Assembly (NCBI GenBank): GCA_943737045.1
Contig: CALSFV010000136.1
Location: 79,823 to 143,822, forward strand
Reading direction: 5' to 3'
From: Parapristionchus giblindavisi
Lineage: Eukaryota; Nematoda; Chromadorea; Rhabditida; Diplogasteridae
DNA: 64,000 nt
Positions 37,601-47,026 of the stretch are shown here, one piece after another; the first letter of the stretch is position 1; each line of letters starts with the position of its first letter. Position numbers and translations under genes: made by a program. The notes below the pieces were generated by a model. The model saw only the letters and a list, made by a program, of their open reading frames with translations, did no database searches and was not told where the DNA came from.

Positions 37601-40600
37601 CTGGTTCGGGTCATATTACAGATCAAATGTAGTCATTTCCCATTCCTCATCAATCATTAGTCATTTGGCGTAGTAACCGACCCATTTCTCGGTTGACCAA
37701 TCGCATCATGATTGATAGAATGATGAAATGACATTTTTCTCATAAAAAATTCCCAATCAATATCATCAGTCATAGGGTATAATTAATAATACAAAATATA
37801 CCTTAACAATATCAATTCCTTCAGCTTCCATTTCCATTTCAATTCTAGTCCAATGTTCAACACCTTTCCTTAGAAGAGTAAGAGAAGATCTTTTTGTCAT
37901 TGGAGATTGAGCCTTCTGATAATGAATCAAAGGAAAATTAAACTCATATTAGATAATCAAACATTCCATTCTAACTCTAATTATACTACATTAATGATAA
38001 ATGAATTGATTTCATTTTAGGAAACATTAGGAGAATATGGAGTAAAGATGATCTGTTATTCTGATAAGACTCTCAAAATAGTCTAATCTGTTGATATGTC
38101 ATACATCATATGCAATAGAATATATTACATACCTGATAAATCTCACAAAATACAGGAATAAGATTGGTTAATATTCCAACTACTCGTGTTTTATCCATTG
38201 AGATTGATTTGATATCAACAGATACATTCTCATCTTTTTCTTCTCTTTTCATTTCTTCTAAAGATCAAAGATCAAAAGTATGAAATACTGATAACAAATG
38301 TCAACTTACTATTATCAGATGAAATAATATCAATATGAGATGTCATATATTTAGAAGGATTCTCTAATATATTAGTCACTGCTACATAATCTTCTTCTGT
38401 ACGTTCACGACCCTATATGCAATGTATTCATTCATTTGTCATATCGTAATCTTTCTCATTCTACAGTAATCATAAGATACAGTACCTTATCAAGCGCACT
38501 CTTTCCATCTTCTCTCTCATTCTACAGTAATCATAAGATACAGTACCTTATCAAGTGCAGTCTTTCCATCTTCTCTCTCATTCTACAGTAATCATAAGAT
38601 ACAGTACCTTATCAAGTGCAATCTTTCCATCTTCTCTCTCATTCTACAGTAATCATAAGATACAGTACCTTATCAAGTGCAGTCTTTCCATCTTCTCTCT
38701 CATTCTACAGTAATCATAAGATACAGTACCTTATCAAGCACAGTCTTTCCATCTTCTCTCTCATTCTACAGTAATCATAAGATACAGTACCTTATCAAGC
38801 GCAGTCTTTCCACCTTCTCTCTCATTCTACAGTAATCATAAGATACAGTACCTTATCAAGTGCAGTCTTTCCATCTTCTCTCTCATTCTACAGTAATCAT
38901 AAGATACAGTACCTTATCAAGTGCAATCTTTCCATCTTCTCTCTCATTCTACAGTAATCATAAGATACAGTACCTTATAAAGCACAGTCTTTCCATCTTC
39001 TTTCTCATTCTACAGTAATCATAAGATACAGTACCTTATCAAGTGCAGTCTTTCCATCTTCTCTCTCATTCTACAGTAATCATAAGATACAGTACCTTAT
39101 CAAGTGCAGTCTTTCCATCTTCTCTCTCATTCTACAATAATCATAAGATACAGTACCTTATCAAGTGCAGTCTTTCCATCTTCTCTCTCATTCTACAGTA
39201 ATCATAAGATACAGTACCTTATCAAGTGCAGTCTTTCCATCTTCATCTCTCAGATCTGGATTAGCTCCACGCTGAAGGAGAAGTTTGGCCACCTAAATTA
39301 ACAATTATTCATTTTTCATCATATAGTATTCAATAAATGACCAATTCATTATATCGATTGAAAATTTTATAAAAATACTAACATCAGGTCGTCCAAAACT
39401 GGCAGCATAATGTAGTGAACTACTCTTATGTCCTTTATTAACATCAGCTCCCTTTTCACATAAGAATACAACCATTTCAGGTGATCCAAATGCTGCAGCC
39501 CAATTGAGAAGAGTTTGACCTACTTCATCCGTATAGTTTACATCAACCTAAATATATCATTATCATTAGTATTAGTATTCTTCTTCTTCTTCTTCTTCTT
39601 ATTATTATTATTATATTCATATTAATATCATGTACATCTCAAAACTATGTCTCGCTTATTCGAGACGCAATGTATAATATCGACATTTACAAGTCATTCT
39701 CAGTAAATATAAGAATGGGTATAAATATATAATAATATATCTGTTATGTTTATCGGAATATTGATTCCCCTAGAGATTATTAGTAGTATTAATGATGATG
39801 ATGAAAAAGTTAAAGAAGAAGAGAAATAGAGTAAATATAAGAGTGAGAATGAAAAAAAAGTTGGAGAAGTGAAGGTAGTTATCTTCCTATCTCTCACTCC
39901 CATCCAATTCTCTATTGCCAACAAATACATCGTCGGATTGGATTATATCGAATAGAGAATAAGAAGGGGGACAAGATATCCATAAGCTAATGATTCATAG
40001 ATTCAGTATATTCATAATTTGATATAATACGAGAAGTAATCAATGAGATAGATACCGTTCCATTTTCAATACATTCAATCAATGAAGCCGTATCCTTCTG
40101 TCTTATAATATCGATTAGTTGTCTATGAGCTCTTTCTACTCCTCCTGTTCCCGTACTATCAGGTACCATCACCTACAATCATATACCCTACTTATTAATC
40201 AAATAACAGAGTCATGAATCTATCATTATATTTGAAATATTGAAGCACTCTCAACAACTATAATGTGATTATGAAAAGGACAAACAATAGTAGATAAAGG
40301 TAATGCTTGTCTTCCTTCACATAGAAGTAGTAATAGTAGATCAGATAATCTCAATCCATCTACTACACATCGTTCTTCTTTTGCTGAGAGTACACATGAT
40401 AGACCAGTTATCAGACGATCACAACTATAATCAATATATGGACAATCAATCAATAAATGAATCAATACCTGAGAACTTCTTCAGTGATAAGACTTGATCC
40501 TCTACATAGATTAGATAGAAGAGATAGAACCATCGAAGTTACATTGCCAGATGATGATGCATTTGTTCCCTACAATCAATCAATAGAAATATTCTAGTCA

Positions 40601-42895
40601 ATCAATCTATATCATGATTACAGTACCTCTAACTTCACAAGTAATTGATTGACTAAATCAGAATGAGAAGCGAGTGAGACCGGATCCATTTGTTTTCTCA
40701 TGAATCGATCAGTTAGAGCTGCGAAACAACGTAGAGCACATTCAGCAACCTGTATATCATCTTTCATCTTTCATCTATTCAATATATTACCTTTGGATCA
40801 TCATGAGATAATAGTTCACCCAATGATTTCGTATGATTAGACATTGATGAATCTGTTGGTTCCATCTTTCCACATAAACGAGTAACTACAGACATTGCCG
40901 AGTGTTGAGTATCCTATAATCAATCAATACAAATACATTTACTTGGTAACAGTAGACATGTTGAAACGAAATAGTAATAATAATATATTAATTATGATAC
41001 CTTATGTATATTACTTGAATGTTTAGTAACAAGAGTAAGCATAGCATTGAGTCCTCCAGCATCAAATACAGCTAGAGTCTCTCTCTGACATACATGTTCC
41101 AATAGTTTGACACATTGTTCAGCTGAAACATATATCAATCAATAAATGAAGGACATTCAACATTCATACACATCTGGACAATATATCACGCACATACATT
41201 TTCACACCCTTACAGTGTGAGGATTGACCTATACGGCACTATATACGGCTCATTTTCAGGGTCGACCCACTATATAAAGTTCATTTTTATGTGAATTTAT
41301 GTATTTAAGCGAAATATAACGATATTTCTAAATCGACCCACTATATAAAAGCAATTCGGTGACGGCACCGAAAATGTATGATCACACATATATTATTAGA
41401 TTATCATCATGATCTTTGATATCATACATTTTCATACCCTCAGTGTGAGGATTGACCCACTATATTCGGCTAATATTCAGGGTCGACCCACTATAGCTTA
41501 TTATTATGTTAAAGATTACAATTTAAGCGAAAAATAACGATTTTTCTAAATTGACACACTATAAAAATAATTCAGTAAGGACATCGAAAATGTATGTTTG
41601 TTATTTCATTCAATATTTGGATGAAAACTCATCATTTCATTTGACTATACAGAGTATCTTTGAATATTCATTACTCAATGTTAATTGAATATGGCTACAT
41701 CTAATTCCATCAGATTCTATTTAATTAAATCAATCAATAATATCTACCTAGATCTTTACTAGATCGATCACTTAAATCAGCAGCAGCTAATCGTGTACAC
41801 ATTGCTTTCACAGCTCCATCAACCTTAAATATGTTCAATTCATACTTCTTTCTATATTAATATACAACTCCCAATAGGATATAACGGAAGTTCGTCATCA
41901 TTTCAATTAAATGAATACTCATTGAATGGCTATTTACAATATCATTTAATCAATTTCATAATGAACTCATGATTATTCTTCTTTATCTATCGTTCGTCAT
42001 ACTATGAGGAGGGGAAAGAGGTGATAAAAGTGGGTTGGTTCACATTTCCATTTATAGATATGATCAATATATAATGAATACCTGAGTAATCCTTCTAGTA
42101 CATTCATTGGATACATCGAGATAGTATGTTATGGCACGAGCTGTTACCTGATAAACAATATTGATTACTATGTATTAGATGGACTTGTAGCAATCCTTCA
42201 ATGAAGAATGCATAAGGAGATAAGTATTTCAAGTTTCTTTCCCTTTATATTTTGATGTTTTCTATTCAGAAGAAGTGGGTTAAAAAGGAAGAAAGGGAGA
42301 TGGAGAGGGATAAAGAATGAGAAAGAGGTAGAGGATGTCACTACGACATTCATTTCCGAATTCTTACTAAAAAGAAAAGAAAGACTACTCTATCCCTCTA
42401 TGTCTATCTATCTATCTATCGAGTCTCAAACAACAACATAACATGAAAGAGAAGAGCAGTATATACTTCGCGATATTCTTTCATTCTCCATCTATCTATT
42501 CAATCCAATCAATATCATTACCTCTAATACATTATCAGGTGCTGTATCATCAAGGAATATCTTGCATAAAGCAGGTAGAAATGTACGAGGTGGACATGAT
42601 TCGAAGCATCGATCAATATTGTCACTCATAAGAAGAAGCATACACAACTGTTCCAATGCCATCAACTGAAATATATCATGTGGGTAGATATTATAGTCTT
42701 TGTACAATCTACATCTACTCCATTATTAGTGATATATTGATTCAATCATCTACTTTTGTAATCAATCATGACAAATAGAATTTATCAACTATTGAGCTTT
42801 GACTATTTCGGGATTCGATGTACCTGTAGATCTCTTTCGTCTCCATATCCAGCTTGTAGCCATTCTAATAGAGTATCAGGGTCGATACCCTCCAT
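14580..42895 (-). CDS. hecd-1: HECTD1-type HECT E3 ubiquitin ligase, 70 exons
   Basis: A complete orthologue of HECTD1, a cytoplasmic E3 ligase that passes ubiquitin from an E2 to substrates through a HECT-domain cysteine. The start at 42895 gives [16 protein letters not shown], matching the conserved N-terminus, and the end is EKGFHLN, the conserved C-terminus. Seventy exons, all with GT-AG borders and compatible phases, sum to 7,851 bases, or 2,616 residues, about the length of vertebrate HECTD1. Order: armadillo-like N-terminus, ankyrin repeats, middle region, Sad1/UNC domain, MIB/HERC2 domain, Ser/acidic linker, HECT domain; exons are listed in the entries below. No stop or frameshift breaks it despite more than 15 kb of insertions in introns. 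The next gene (43921) is divergent. Function is inferred from the family. Confidence 0.97.
16792..17473. mobile_element. Mariner-like non-autonomous element (682 bp)
   Basis: TA duplications flank the element (16790-16791 and 17474-17475). The inverted ends begin GGGTGTTCGGAAAGTCTTTG, of the mariner type. The interior carries no complete transposase; a minus-strand open frame of 89 codons has no recognisable DDE motif and may be a degraded C-terminal piece. It lies in the hecd-1 intron between exons 58 and 59. Confidence 0.8.
20039..22279. mobile_element. Family A fold-back element, copy 1 (2.2 kb)
   Basis: The ends CCTGTAAAAGTGTATGAAA and its near complement near 22250-22279 open two long arms that pair through about 900 bases each (for instance GATTCGGATTCCCCGTCCCC near 20424 and its complement near 21280). 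The centre, near 20940, is a perfect hairpin around AACTGTTTGAGTC. A run of TAA repeats lies at 20855-20877. The right arm is interrupted by a hAT-type element at 21404-22000. It sits in the hecd-1 intron between exons 43 and 44. A second, heavily interrupted copy is at about 24047-33894. Confidence 0.8.
21404..22000. mobile_element. hAT-type non-autonomous element (597 bp)
   Basis: The terminal inverted repeats are CAGGGGTGTGCGGCAAC and CAGGGCTGTGCGGCAAC (the second on the minus strand), flanked by a perfect 8-bp duplication TTTCCGAC (21396-21403 and 22001-22008). Eight-base duplications and CAGGG ends are hallmarks of hAT transposons. The subterminal DNA is full of short TTGCCG/CGGCAA motifs, as expected for hAT transposase binding sites. 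No intact transposase is present. It is inserted in the right arm of family A copy 1. Confidence 0.92.
22707..22819. mobile_element. Small MITE-like insertion in a hecd-1 intron
   Basis: The ends AGGTCGAAAAG and CTATTCGACCT are inverted. Inside, CCTGACCGCATTTTGA occurs twice. The size (about 113 bp) and the lack of coding suggest a tiny MITE or fragment; target duplications are not clear. Confidence 0.45.
22845..23848 (-). other. hecd-1: hecd-1 exons 37-41: linker and MIB/HERC2 domain
   Basis: Exons: 23848-23633, 23574-23495, 23381-23304, 23253-23040 and 22974-22845. Exon 37 is a Ser-rich and Lys/His-rich linker. Exon 40 encodes the MIB/HERC2 fold: [35 protein letters not shown] and [12 protein letters not shown]. 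This module is typical of HECTD1, Mind-bomb and HERC2 ligases. Confidence 0.93.
24334..24785. repeat. 16/32-bp minisatellite, left arm
   Basis: About 28 tandem 16-mers alternating between types containing CCGGGACATTTTGGAA and CTCGGCCGTTTTGGAA. The first units (before 24440) are more diverged. Because 16 is not a multiple of three and the unit contains no stop in any phase, long open frames appear in all frames of both strands; they are not genes. The complementary arm is at 27337-27700. Confidence 0.93.
25272..26835 (+). mobile_element. Tc1-like transposon, decayed, copy 1 (1,564 bp)
   Basis: TA duplications at 25270-25271 and 26836-26837. The ends CAGTGGTGGCCAGAAGGATA are inverted and continue for roughly 170 bases. 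The plus strand holds a broken Tc1 transposase: around 26148-26290 it reads [20 protein letters not shown] and then [10 protein letters not shown], the core of the DDE domain with its second Asp. Stops and frame breaks up- and downstream make it inactive. A copy of identical length lies at 53702-55265 in reverse. Confidence 0.92.
27337..27700. repeat. 16/32-bp minisatellite, right arm
   Basis: Tandem units of TTCCAAAATGTCCCGG and TTCCAAAACGGCCGAG, complementary to 24334-24785. Some units differ (TCTCGG, GTCTGAG, GGGAGAG), so the two arms have diverged in unit order and number. Confidence 0.93.
28453..29784. mobile_element. TTAA-flanked fold-back element (1.33 kb)
   Basis: TTAA at 28449-28452 and 29785-29788. 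The ends GACACCGGCTCAGTAAGACT and GACACCGGCTCGGTAAGATT (minus strand) resemble those of 11511-13728. The arms pair through the blocks AAATCGGTGAGGTCGATGTC and TAGGGCGCTCCACTTTT to a centre near 29090. An internal direct repeat (about 28800-28960 and 29100-29260, CCCCTATTTTGAGAAAAATG) adds complexity. It encodes no protein. Confidence 0.82.
29925..30125 (-). repeat. tRNA-derived SINE-like repeat, copy 1
   Basis: On the minus strand, TGGTGTAGTGG (30111-30101) fits the RNA polymerase III A box, and GAGTTCGATCCC (30068-30057) fits the B box, about 33 bases apart as in a tRNA. A non-tRNA body of about 120 bases follows (CAGCAAAAG, GTTGTCGAAAG, TTTAACAACAAAATGAG on the appropriate strands). The body is shared with 52848-53010, so this is a repeat family and not a tRNA gene. 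Confidence 0.6.
30259..30280. repeat. 22-base G homopolymer
   Basis: An unbroken run of 22 G lies in AT-rich DNA between two fold-back elements. It may form a G-quadruplex; its length in the assembly may also be inexact. Confidence 0.85.
30284..32038. mobile_element. Fold-back element (1.75 kb)
   Basis: The ends GGAAATAGCAAAAAATAAAT and their complement at 32019-32038. The arms continue through ACTACCAGGCGACCTCAGCC and its complement and pair nearly to the centre around 31150. Two inner blocks containing ACGGCTCTATA occur in each arm. A small non-paired core (30990-31260) has no recognisable coding. Confidence 0.75.
32138..33632. mobile_element. Fold-back element (about 1.5 kb)
   Basis: The arms share ACTACACACTTTTGAGTTGACC and GTAGATCAAACGTCTCTCC with their complements near 33460-33570, and the centre is near 32850-32900. 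The right end reads GTTCCCTTGTTAG, the same terminal bases as family B, but the left end lacks this extension. No protein-coding content is recognised; the 98-107 codon frames come from paired arm sequence. Confidence 0.7.
35442..35633. mobile_element. Small GC-rich insertion in a hecd-1 intron
   Basis: The ends ATAGATGGGCACG and (minus strand) ATAGGTGGGCGCG are inverted. The interior repeats AAGGCTGTGCACAAA and AAGGCTATGCGCA in direct order. Base composition differs clearly from the AT-rich intron around it. Confidence 0.5.
35968..36072. mobile_element. Tiny MITE (105 bp) in a hecd-1 intron
   Basis: The ends GTGGGCGGGCATTGCCGCT and, on the minus strand, GTGGGCACCACTGCCGCT are inverted. ATGATAT occurs just before the left end and two bases after the right end, a possible target duplication. 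No coding. Confidence 0.5.
38310..40172 (-). other. hecd-1: hecd-1 exons 10-13: ankyrin repeats
   Basis: Exons: 40172-40056, 39547-39383, 39292-39218 and 38412-38310. The ankyrin signature is clear: [24 protein letters not shown] and [13 protein letters not shown] in exon 11, and [19 protein letters not shown] in exon 12. This module binds substrates or partners in the family. The intron between exons 12 and 13 holds the 61-bp tandem array that repeats the end of exon 12. Confidence 0.95.
38461..39253. repeat. hecd-1: 61-bp x 13 tandem array copying an exon end and its 5' splice site
   Basis: Thirteen units start at 38461 and every 61 bases up to 39193. On the minus strand each unit reads: end of exon 12 (GATGGAAAGACTGCACTTGATAAG), the donor GTACTGTATC, TTATGATTACTGTAG and AATGAGAGAGAA. 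Only the last unit (39193-39244) joins the rest of exon 12; the others lie in the intron. Units differ by a few point changes (GCGCTT, ATTGCA, GTGCTT, one AAAGAA). Each has a potential acceptor (CTGTAG) and donor around a 36-base block that stays in frame. Confidence 0.93.
41193..41380. mobile_element. MITE, first of a pair
   Basis: The inverted ends CATACATTTTC and GAAAATGTATG bound a 188-bp unit with CAGTGTGAGGATTGACC near the left and GACCCACTATA repeated inside. It shares its layout with 41423-41596. Both lie in a hecd-1 intron. Confidence 0.65.
41423..41596. mobile_element. MITE, second of a pair
   Basis: A 174-bp unit in the same orientation as 41193-41380, with the same CATACATTTTC ends and the shared block CAGTGTGAGGATTGACCCAC. 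The two differ by many substitutions and small gaps. Confidence 0.65.
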
Positions 42896-43920
42896 AATGA
42901 GATAGAAGGGGTATCTCTCCTATACACAGGATGAGACGGCCTTCCCTTCTTCTGTAAGAATAGAGATTATGAAATGACGACATTGTCTCTCTCTCTCTCT
43001 ACAGAGAAGGAAGAGAAAAGCAAACATAACGAGATTGAATATATGGACGGAGCAATACTACTATACAATCTTTAATGTGTAAAGTGAATCAAAGTTGTGG
43101 TGCAGTTAGTCAATCTACCTCTACATTCTCTCATTCTCTTCCTCTCTCATTCTCTATACAAATCTGCATACCAATCGATGATACAACAAGACAATTACTA
43201 CAGCAATTAATTGTAGATGAGAAATATAAATATATGACATAGAGATAAATAATGAGGACAGATGAGGTCGGGCAGCTGTCACTAAAGGATACGAGTAAGA
43301 AGGAAGTAGGAGAATGACATCATCATATGATTAATCAACTTCACAATTCAAATCGAACTCTATATGAACTGGGCATAGATGGTATTAGAATAAAGTGTGA
43401 GACTTCAGACATACTGGACTAGTAAGATGAATGAATGTAGAGGAGGAGGAGGAAAAGACGAGAAAAACGATGAAGAAGACATCAGCTGAGGCACACAAAA
43501 TTGAGAATAGACGATAGAATAGAGAAGAGAAGAAGACGAAAGAAGGGTAGAGACGCAGAGGATACTCTGCTCGTATGACACTCTCGTTTCAGTTGTGGAG
43601 AGAGAACAAGAGAAATAGAAATAGATAAATAGGGAGAATAGATAGATAGATGAAGTAGTACATCTTCACGTTTATTCATCTTATTTCATTAATGAACTAT
43701 TTGTTGTTCATTCTGTCTATCATGTCTTTTGTAGGAAAAATGAAAATGATATATTACTGATGCAGATATCATATAATGTAGAGAATTACTGAATGAATGA
43801 ATAAAGAGTTAATGTGAATAAGGAGAATGATAGAACAGGTTCAGACTAAGCGAAATGAAAGGTCGGAAAGTAAAAGAAGGAGGGAGGAATAAGAGAAATA
43901 GAGAGATAGAGAGATTTAGA
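42896..43920. promoter_or_regulatory. Divergent intergenic region between hecd-1 and the channel gene
   Basis: About 1 kb separates the two divergent start codons, so it must contain both promoters. It has CT-rich and GA-rich stretches (CTCTCTCTCTCTC near 42990; GA-rich at 43436-43560). Directly before the channel ATG the sequence is GAGATTTAGA, a possible spliced-leader acceptor. No third gene is seen. Confidence 0.5.
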
Positions 43921-46900
43921 ATGAATACCTCTACAACTCTACTATTATTCTTTTATCTATTCATTCAATATCATTTATCATTACAATCATCTAATGGTCA
44001 GTTATCTCTTATGAATCATTCAATTCTTTCACTACATATTAATTACATCTCACATTTCAAAATTTTCAAATCAAACAATTATCTATCTGCTTGTCAAACA
44101 TTTTTTCCAATCGCTATTTCCATTTTATTTTTTATGTTCAGAAATATCTTGATGAAATAGTATTTAATTATTGTTTGTATACAGACTCAAGTGAATGGTT
44201 TTCATTCATAAGCATCCGTACTTCATTAAGTGAAGATGTTAGTCCATCTATTGAATCTATTCGAATGAAAGCATCTATTAGTAAGAAGAATATAGTGGAG
44301 AAGAAGACGATCAAATTGAAGAATATCAAAGTATCTCTATTAGAAAAAAGAGATGATGAAGGATCAGGGGATGAATACGAATATGTTTATGAAGATGAAT
44401 TAAATGATGATGAAATGAAGAGAATTGTTAAATCTGATAAAGAAGAGAAAGAAGTTGAAGATGATGAAGAATATGAATATGTTTATGAAGATGAAGAAGA
44501 ACCATCTACTACACTTGCACCTTATTTATTCAGAGAATCAATTATAGAAAAGGAAAAAGAATCAGGTATTCAATATATCATTATAATTAATTGAATGATA
44601 CATTTCAAGAGAGATTTGTCGATGATTTTACTTTGCCAGAAGAGAAAAGTAAGATTGTTGTTACTGAGGTATAAATTATCTTTCTAAAGAATTAGATATG
44701 ATTCATTTTCAGATCCAACAAATAGATACGAGATTATTTGAACGAGAATTAATGAGTATGAGAGTTAGAGATGAACAGGTTCAATATCTTTGTTCATTAC
44801 AAATCAAATGTCTTCCTTTTCATAGAACAGAGATCTTTTAAATGAATTGTCACTTTACAAATACTAAATCTAATCATTTATATTGTATATTATAAAGAAA
44901 ATGTATAATTAATTGAAGGTAGCTCAAATTAGAGAAATGTTATTAGATCCTTCACGATTGGAAGATGATACAGGTGAAAGTCAGTAAGTGATAATCAATC
45001 AATAATTAGTCAATATCGATGTATTGTATTTTAGTAGAGATTATGGTGGTTCATATGTAATTCCTCTTCTTCATTCAATTGGATATGATAATAATACTGT
45101 TCCACTTATATTCTCAGGTAAGATTCATTTATTTTTGACAAACGAACTATTAGATGAATATGATTGATCCATTGAATGAAATCTTATCTTACAATGTTTC
45201 ATCATCTTTTATACAGATATGAATTCGATCGCTGTTTTCGAAAAAGTTTTTTTTTTCATTACTAGTATCTTCTTGATTTGGCACCCATCCAAATCATTAT
45301 ACCTATCGCAACTTCGATCTTTACGCTTCCCCCAGAACGAGATAGGCCTCAATTGACTGATTGATTGATATCATATCAGATATCCCAGTTCAAGTTCGAG
45401 TGAGTATGAATATTCTATATCTTGGTAACTTTGACACTCATCTTATGGAGTACACATTAGATGCTGAAATGAATATGAGATGGTTTGATCTACGGTAATA
45501 CAATTTATCAATCGTTTAATATAATATAATTGATATTCAGATTAGCTAATAATTATACTAAACCAATTCGTTTACGTGAGAAATCATTGATTGATCTTAT
45601 ATGGAGGCCTGATCCATACTTTGTTAATTCAAAGTGATATTTATTCTCAAAGACCAATGACCTATTTCTTATTTAAGATATTCATATTTCCATCGAGTTT
45701 CATTTCCCAACTTTAGAATGATAATAACTCCACAAGGATTAGTATCATATACAATGAGGTCAATTAATCAATAATATGTATATCTATTGATATATCTTCT
45801 TATAGAGTAACATTACTTCCTTCCTGTCCAATGATGTTCTGTAAATATCCTCATGATAGACAAAGATGTCAACTCATTCTCAGTTCAAGTCAGTCATCGA
45901 TCGATCGATCAATTAATCAATCAATCAATCATTCGTTCCATTTCATTCATTCTATTCAGTAGCATATCCTATGTCCTTGGTTAAATTCTCTTGGAATACA
46001 ACTTCTCATAAGTTTGATGAGAAATCATCTCTCCCTGAATTAGCTCTGGAAGATATCAAACCACATTTAGATGATTGTACAGTAGAAGGAAAATTAAGTA
46101 GGTCTACATTATTCGAAATTAAAATCAATTTCTTTTTATTGTAGTTGATTCATCTTGTATTAAATTAGTCGTGAAATTAAGAAGAGAAGAAGGACGATTT
46201 ATAGTTGAGAAATATGTTCCATCTGCATTAGCTATGATGTATTATTGAATAATCTAATAAAATCAATAGATAGGAATAATCATTTGAGGTTCAGTTGGGT
46301 TGCTCCTTATGTACCATATCATTATGAAGAAGTTAGAATCGTTACTCCGATCACAGTAAATATTCCATATTCCATATTCCATATTTCATATTTCATTTTC
46401 ATCCTCAAATTTTTATTTTCGGTTTTTTATTGCACGTAAAAGAATTCGAAATTTTCGTTGTAAGATTTGATAACAACCTTTCTATGTAATAAATATTATA
46501 TATGTATTAATACCTACCTTAAGGTTTTACTTACCCTCGTTCAAATGGAAAAGGGAGATCAACAAGTTAGAACTTCATATCTAACATCTATAGACTTATG
46601 GTTTGCAGTGATGAAGGTATTCATCGCTTATATTAACTCTATTCATTTGTATCATATAGATCTTCACAGTGATTTCATTGATTGAATCAATTACAGTTCT
46701 TGCATTGATCAAGAGAAGTCGTCTTATGGTCTCAATTACAAAAATATTTACATGTTTTGTAAAATGGATAATTTAAGGAGAAACTAGCAGAAAGAGCAGC
46801 AAATGAATATGAAAGAGGAATGTTAGAAGGAAAAAGAAAAGCAATGAGAAGATGTGTGTGGAGAGTGAGAACTATATTATCTATCATATACTATTATTAT

Positions 46901-47026
46901 ATATTGATTAAGGTTGATCGATTCTCTCAATTATCATCTCCTCTTATCTTTGTATCATTTCTATTCTACTATATATTCATTCTCTCTAAAGGAGATGAAA
47001 CAGATTGCATTTCCAAACATTTATAG
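43921..47026 (+). CDS. Cys-loop ligand-gated ion channel subunit
   Basis: A complete subunit of a pentameric neurotransmitter-gated channel in the plasma membrane. Seventeen exons give 587 residues: 43921-43996, 44185-44565, 44610-44668, 44713-44778, 44919-44983, 45035-45117, 45380-45494, 45541-45633, 45678-45758, 45806-45888, 45960-46097, 46145-46238, 46289-46355, 46524-46616, 46660-46728, 46778-46864 and 46913-47026. A signal peptide (LLLFFYLFIQYHLSL) is followed by an unusual acidic region of about 130 residues. The ligand-binding domain has IWRPDPYFVNSK and the 15-residue Cys loop CPMMFCKYPHDRQRC. Helix M1 lies near YVPSALAMM, M2 near TPITVLLTLVQM, M3 is IFTVISLIESITVLALI and M4 is SSPLIFVSFLFYYIFIL. 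It looks closest to nematode glycine/GABA-like anion channels, but the M1-M2 loop lacks the usual PAR motif, so ligand and ion choice are unclear. Confidence 0.88.
44185..44565 (+). other. Acidic N-terminal insert of the channel
   Basis: Exon 2 encodes 127 residues between the signal peptide and the ligand-binding domain. It is rich in Glu, Asp and Lys and contains EYEYVYEDE twice, 35-40 residues apart. Such an extracellular acidic extension is not usual for the family. The coding DNA is AT-rich like its neighbours, so it appears to be native sequence. Confidence 0.7.

Larger units (their letters stand above)
34463..38257 (-). other. hecd-1: hecd-1 exons 14-32: middle region
   Basis: Exons: 38257-38133, 37915-37802, 37557-37453, 37403-37228, 37180-37066, 37013-36936, 36857-36736, 36688-36598, 36543-36436, 36384-36279, 36201-36127, 35925-35855, 35805-35707, 35412-35350, 35257-35192, 35143-34980, 34906-34766, 34711-34619 and 34560-34463. 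Conserved with HECTD1: [14 protein letters not shown] (exon 14), [10 protein letters not shown] (exon 20), and LYLYDTPGG with KIRMKL (exon 30). Exon 17 has a proline run (PPPP) and exons 18-19 a low-complexity linker specific to this lineage. Two small MITE-like insertions lie in introns at about 35442-35633 and 35968-36072. Confidence 0.9.
40286..42895 (-). other. hecd-1: hecd-1 exons 1-9: armadillo-like N-terminal region
   Basis: Exons: 42895-42824, 42665-42522, 42147-42082, 41823-41748, 41122-41001, 40913-40791, 40749-40627, 40569-40469 and 40424-40286. They encode the helical repeat region that in HECTD1 precedes the ankyrin repeats. Highly conserved stretches include [17 protein letters not shown] in exon 2 and LCGKMEP in exon 6. 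Intron 4 carries two small MITEs (41193-41596). The last donor is a GTTTGT site after LPLSTI. Confidence 0.93.

Noticed and set aside
38461..39253. CRISPR-like or purely satellite interpretation
   Set aside because: The unit is an exact copy of an exon end plus donor of hecd-1, so it is better described as a splice-site duplication array.
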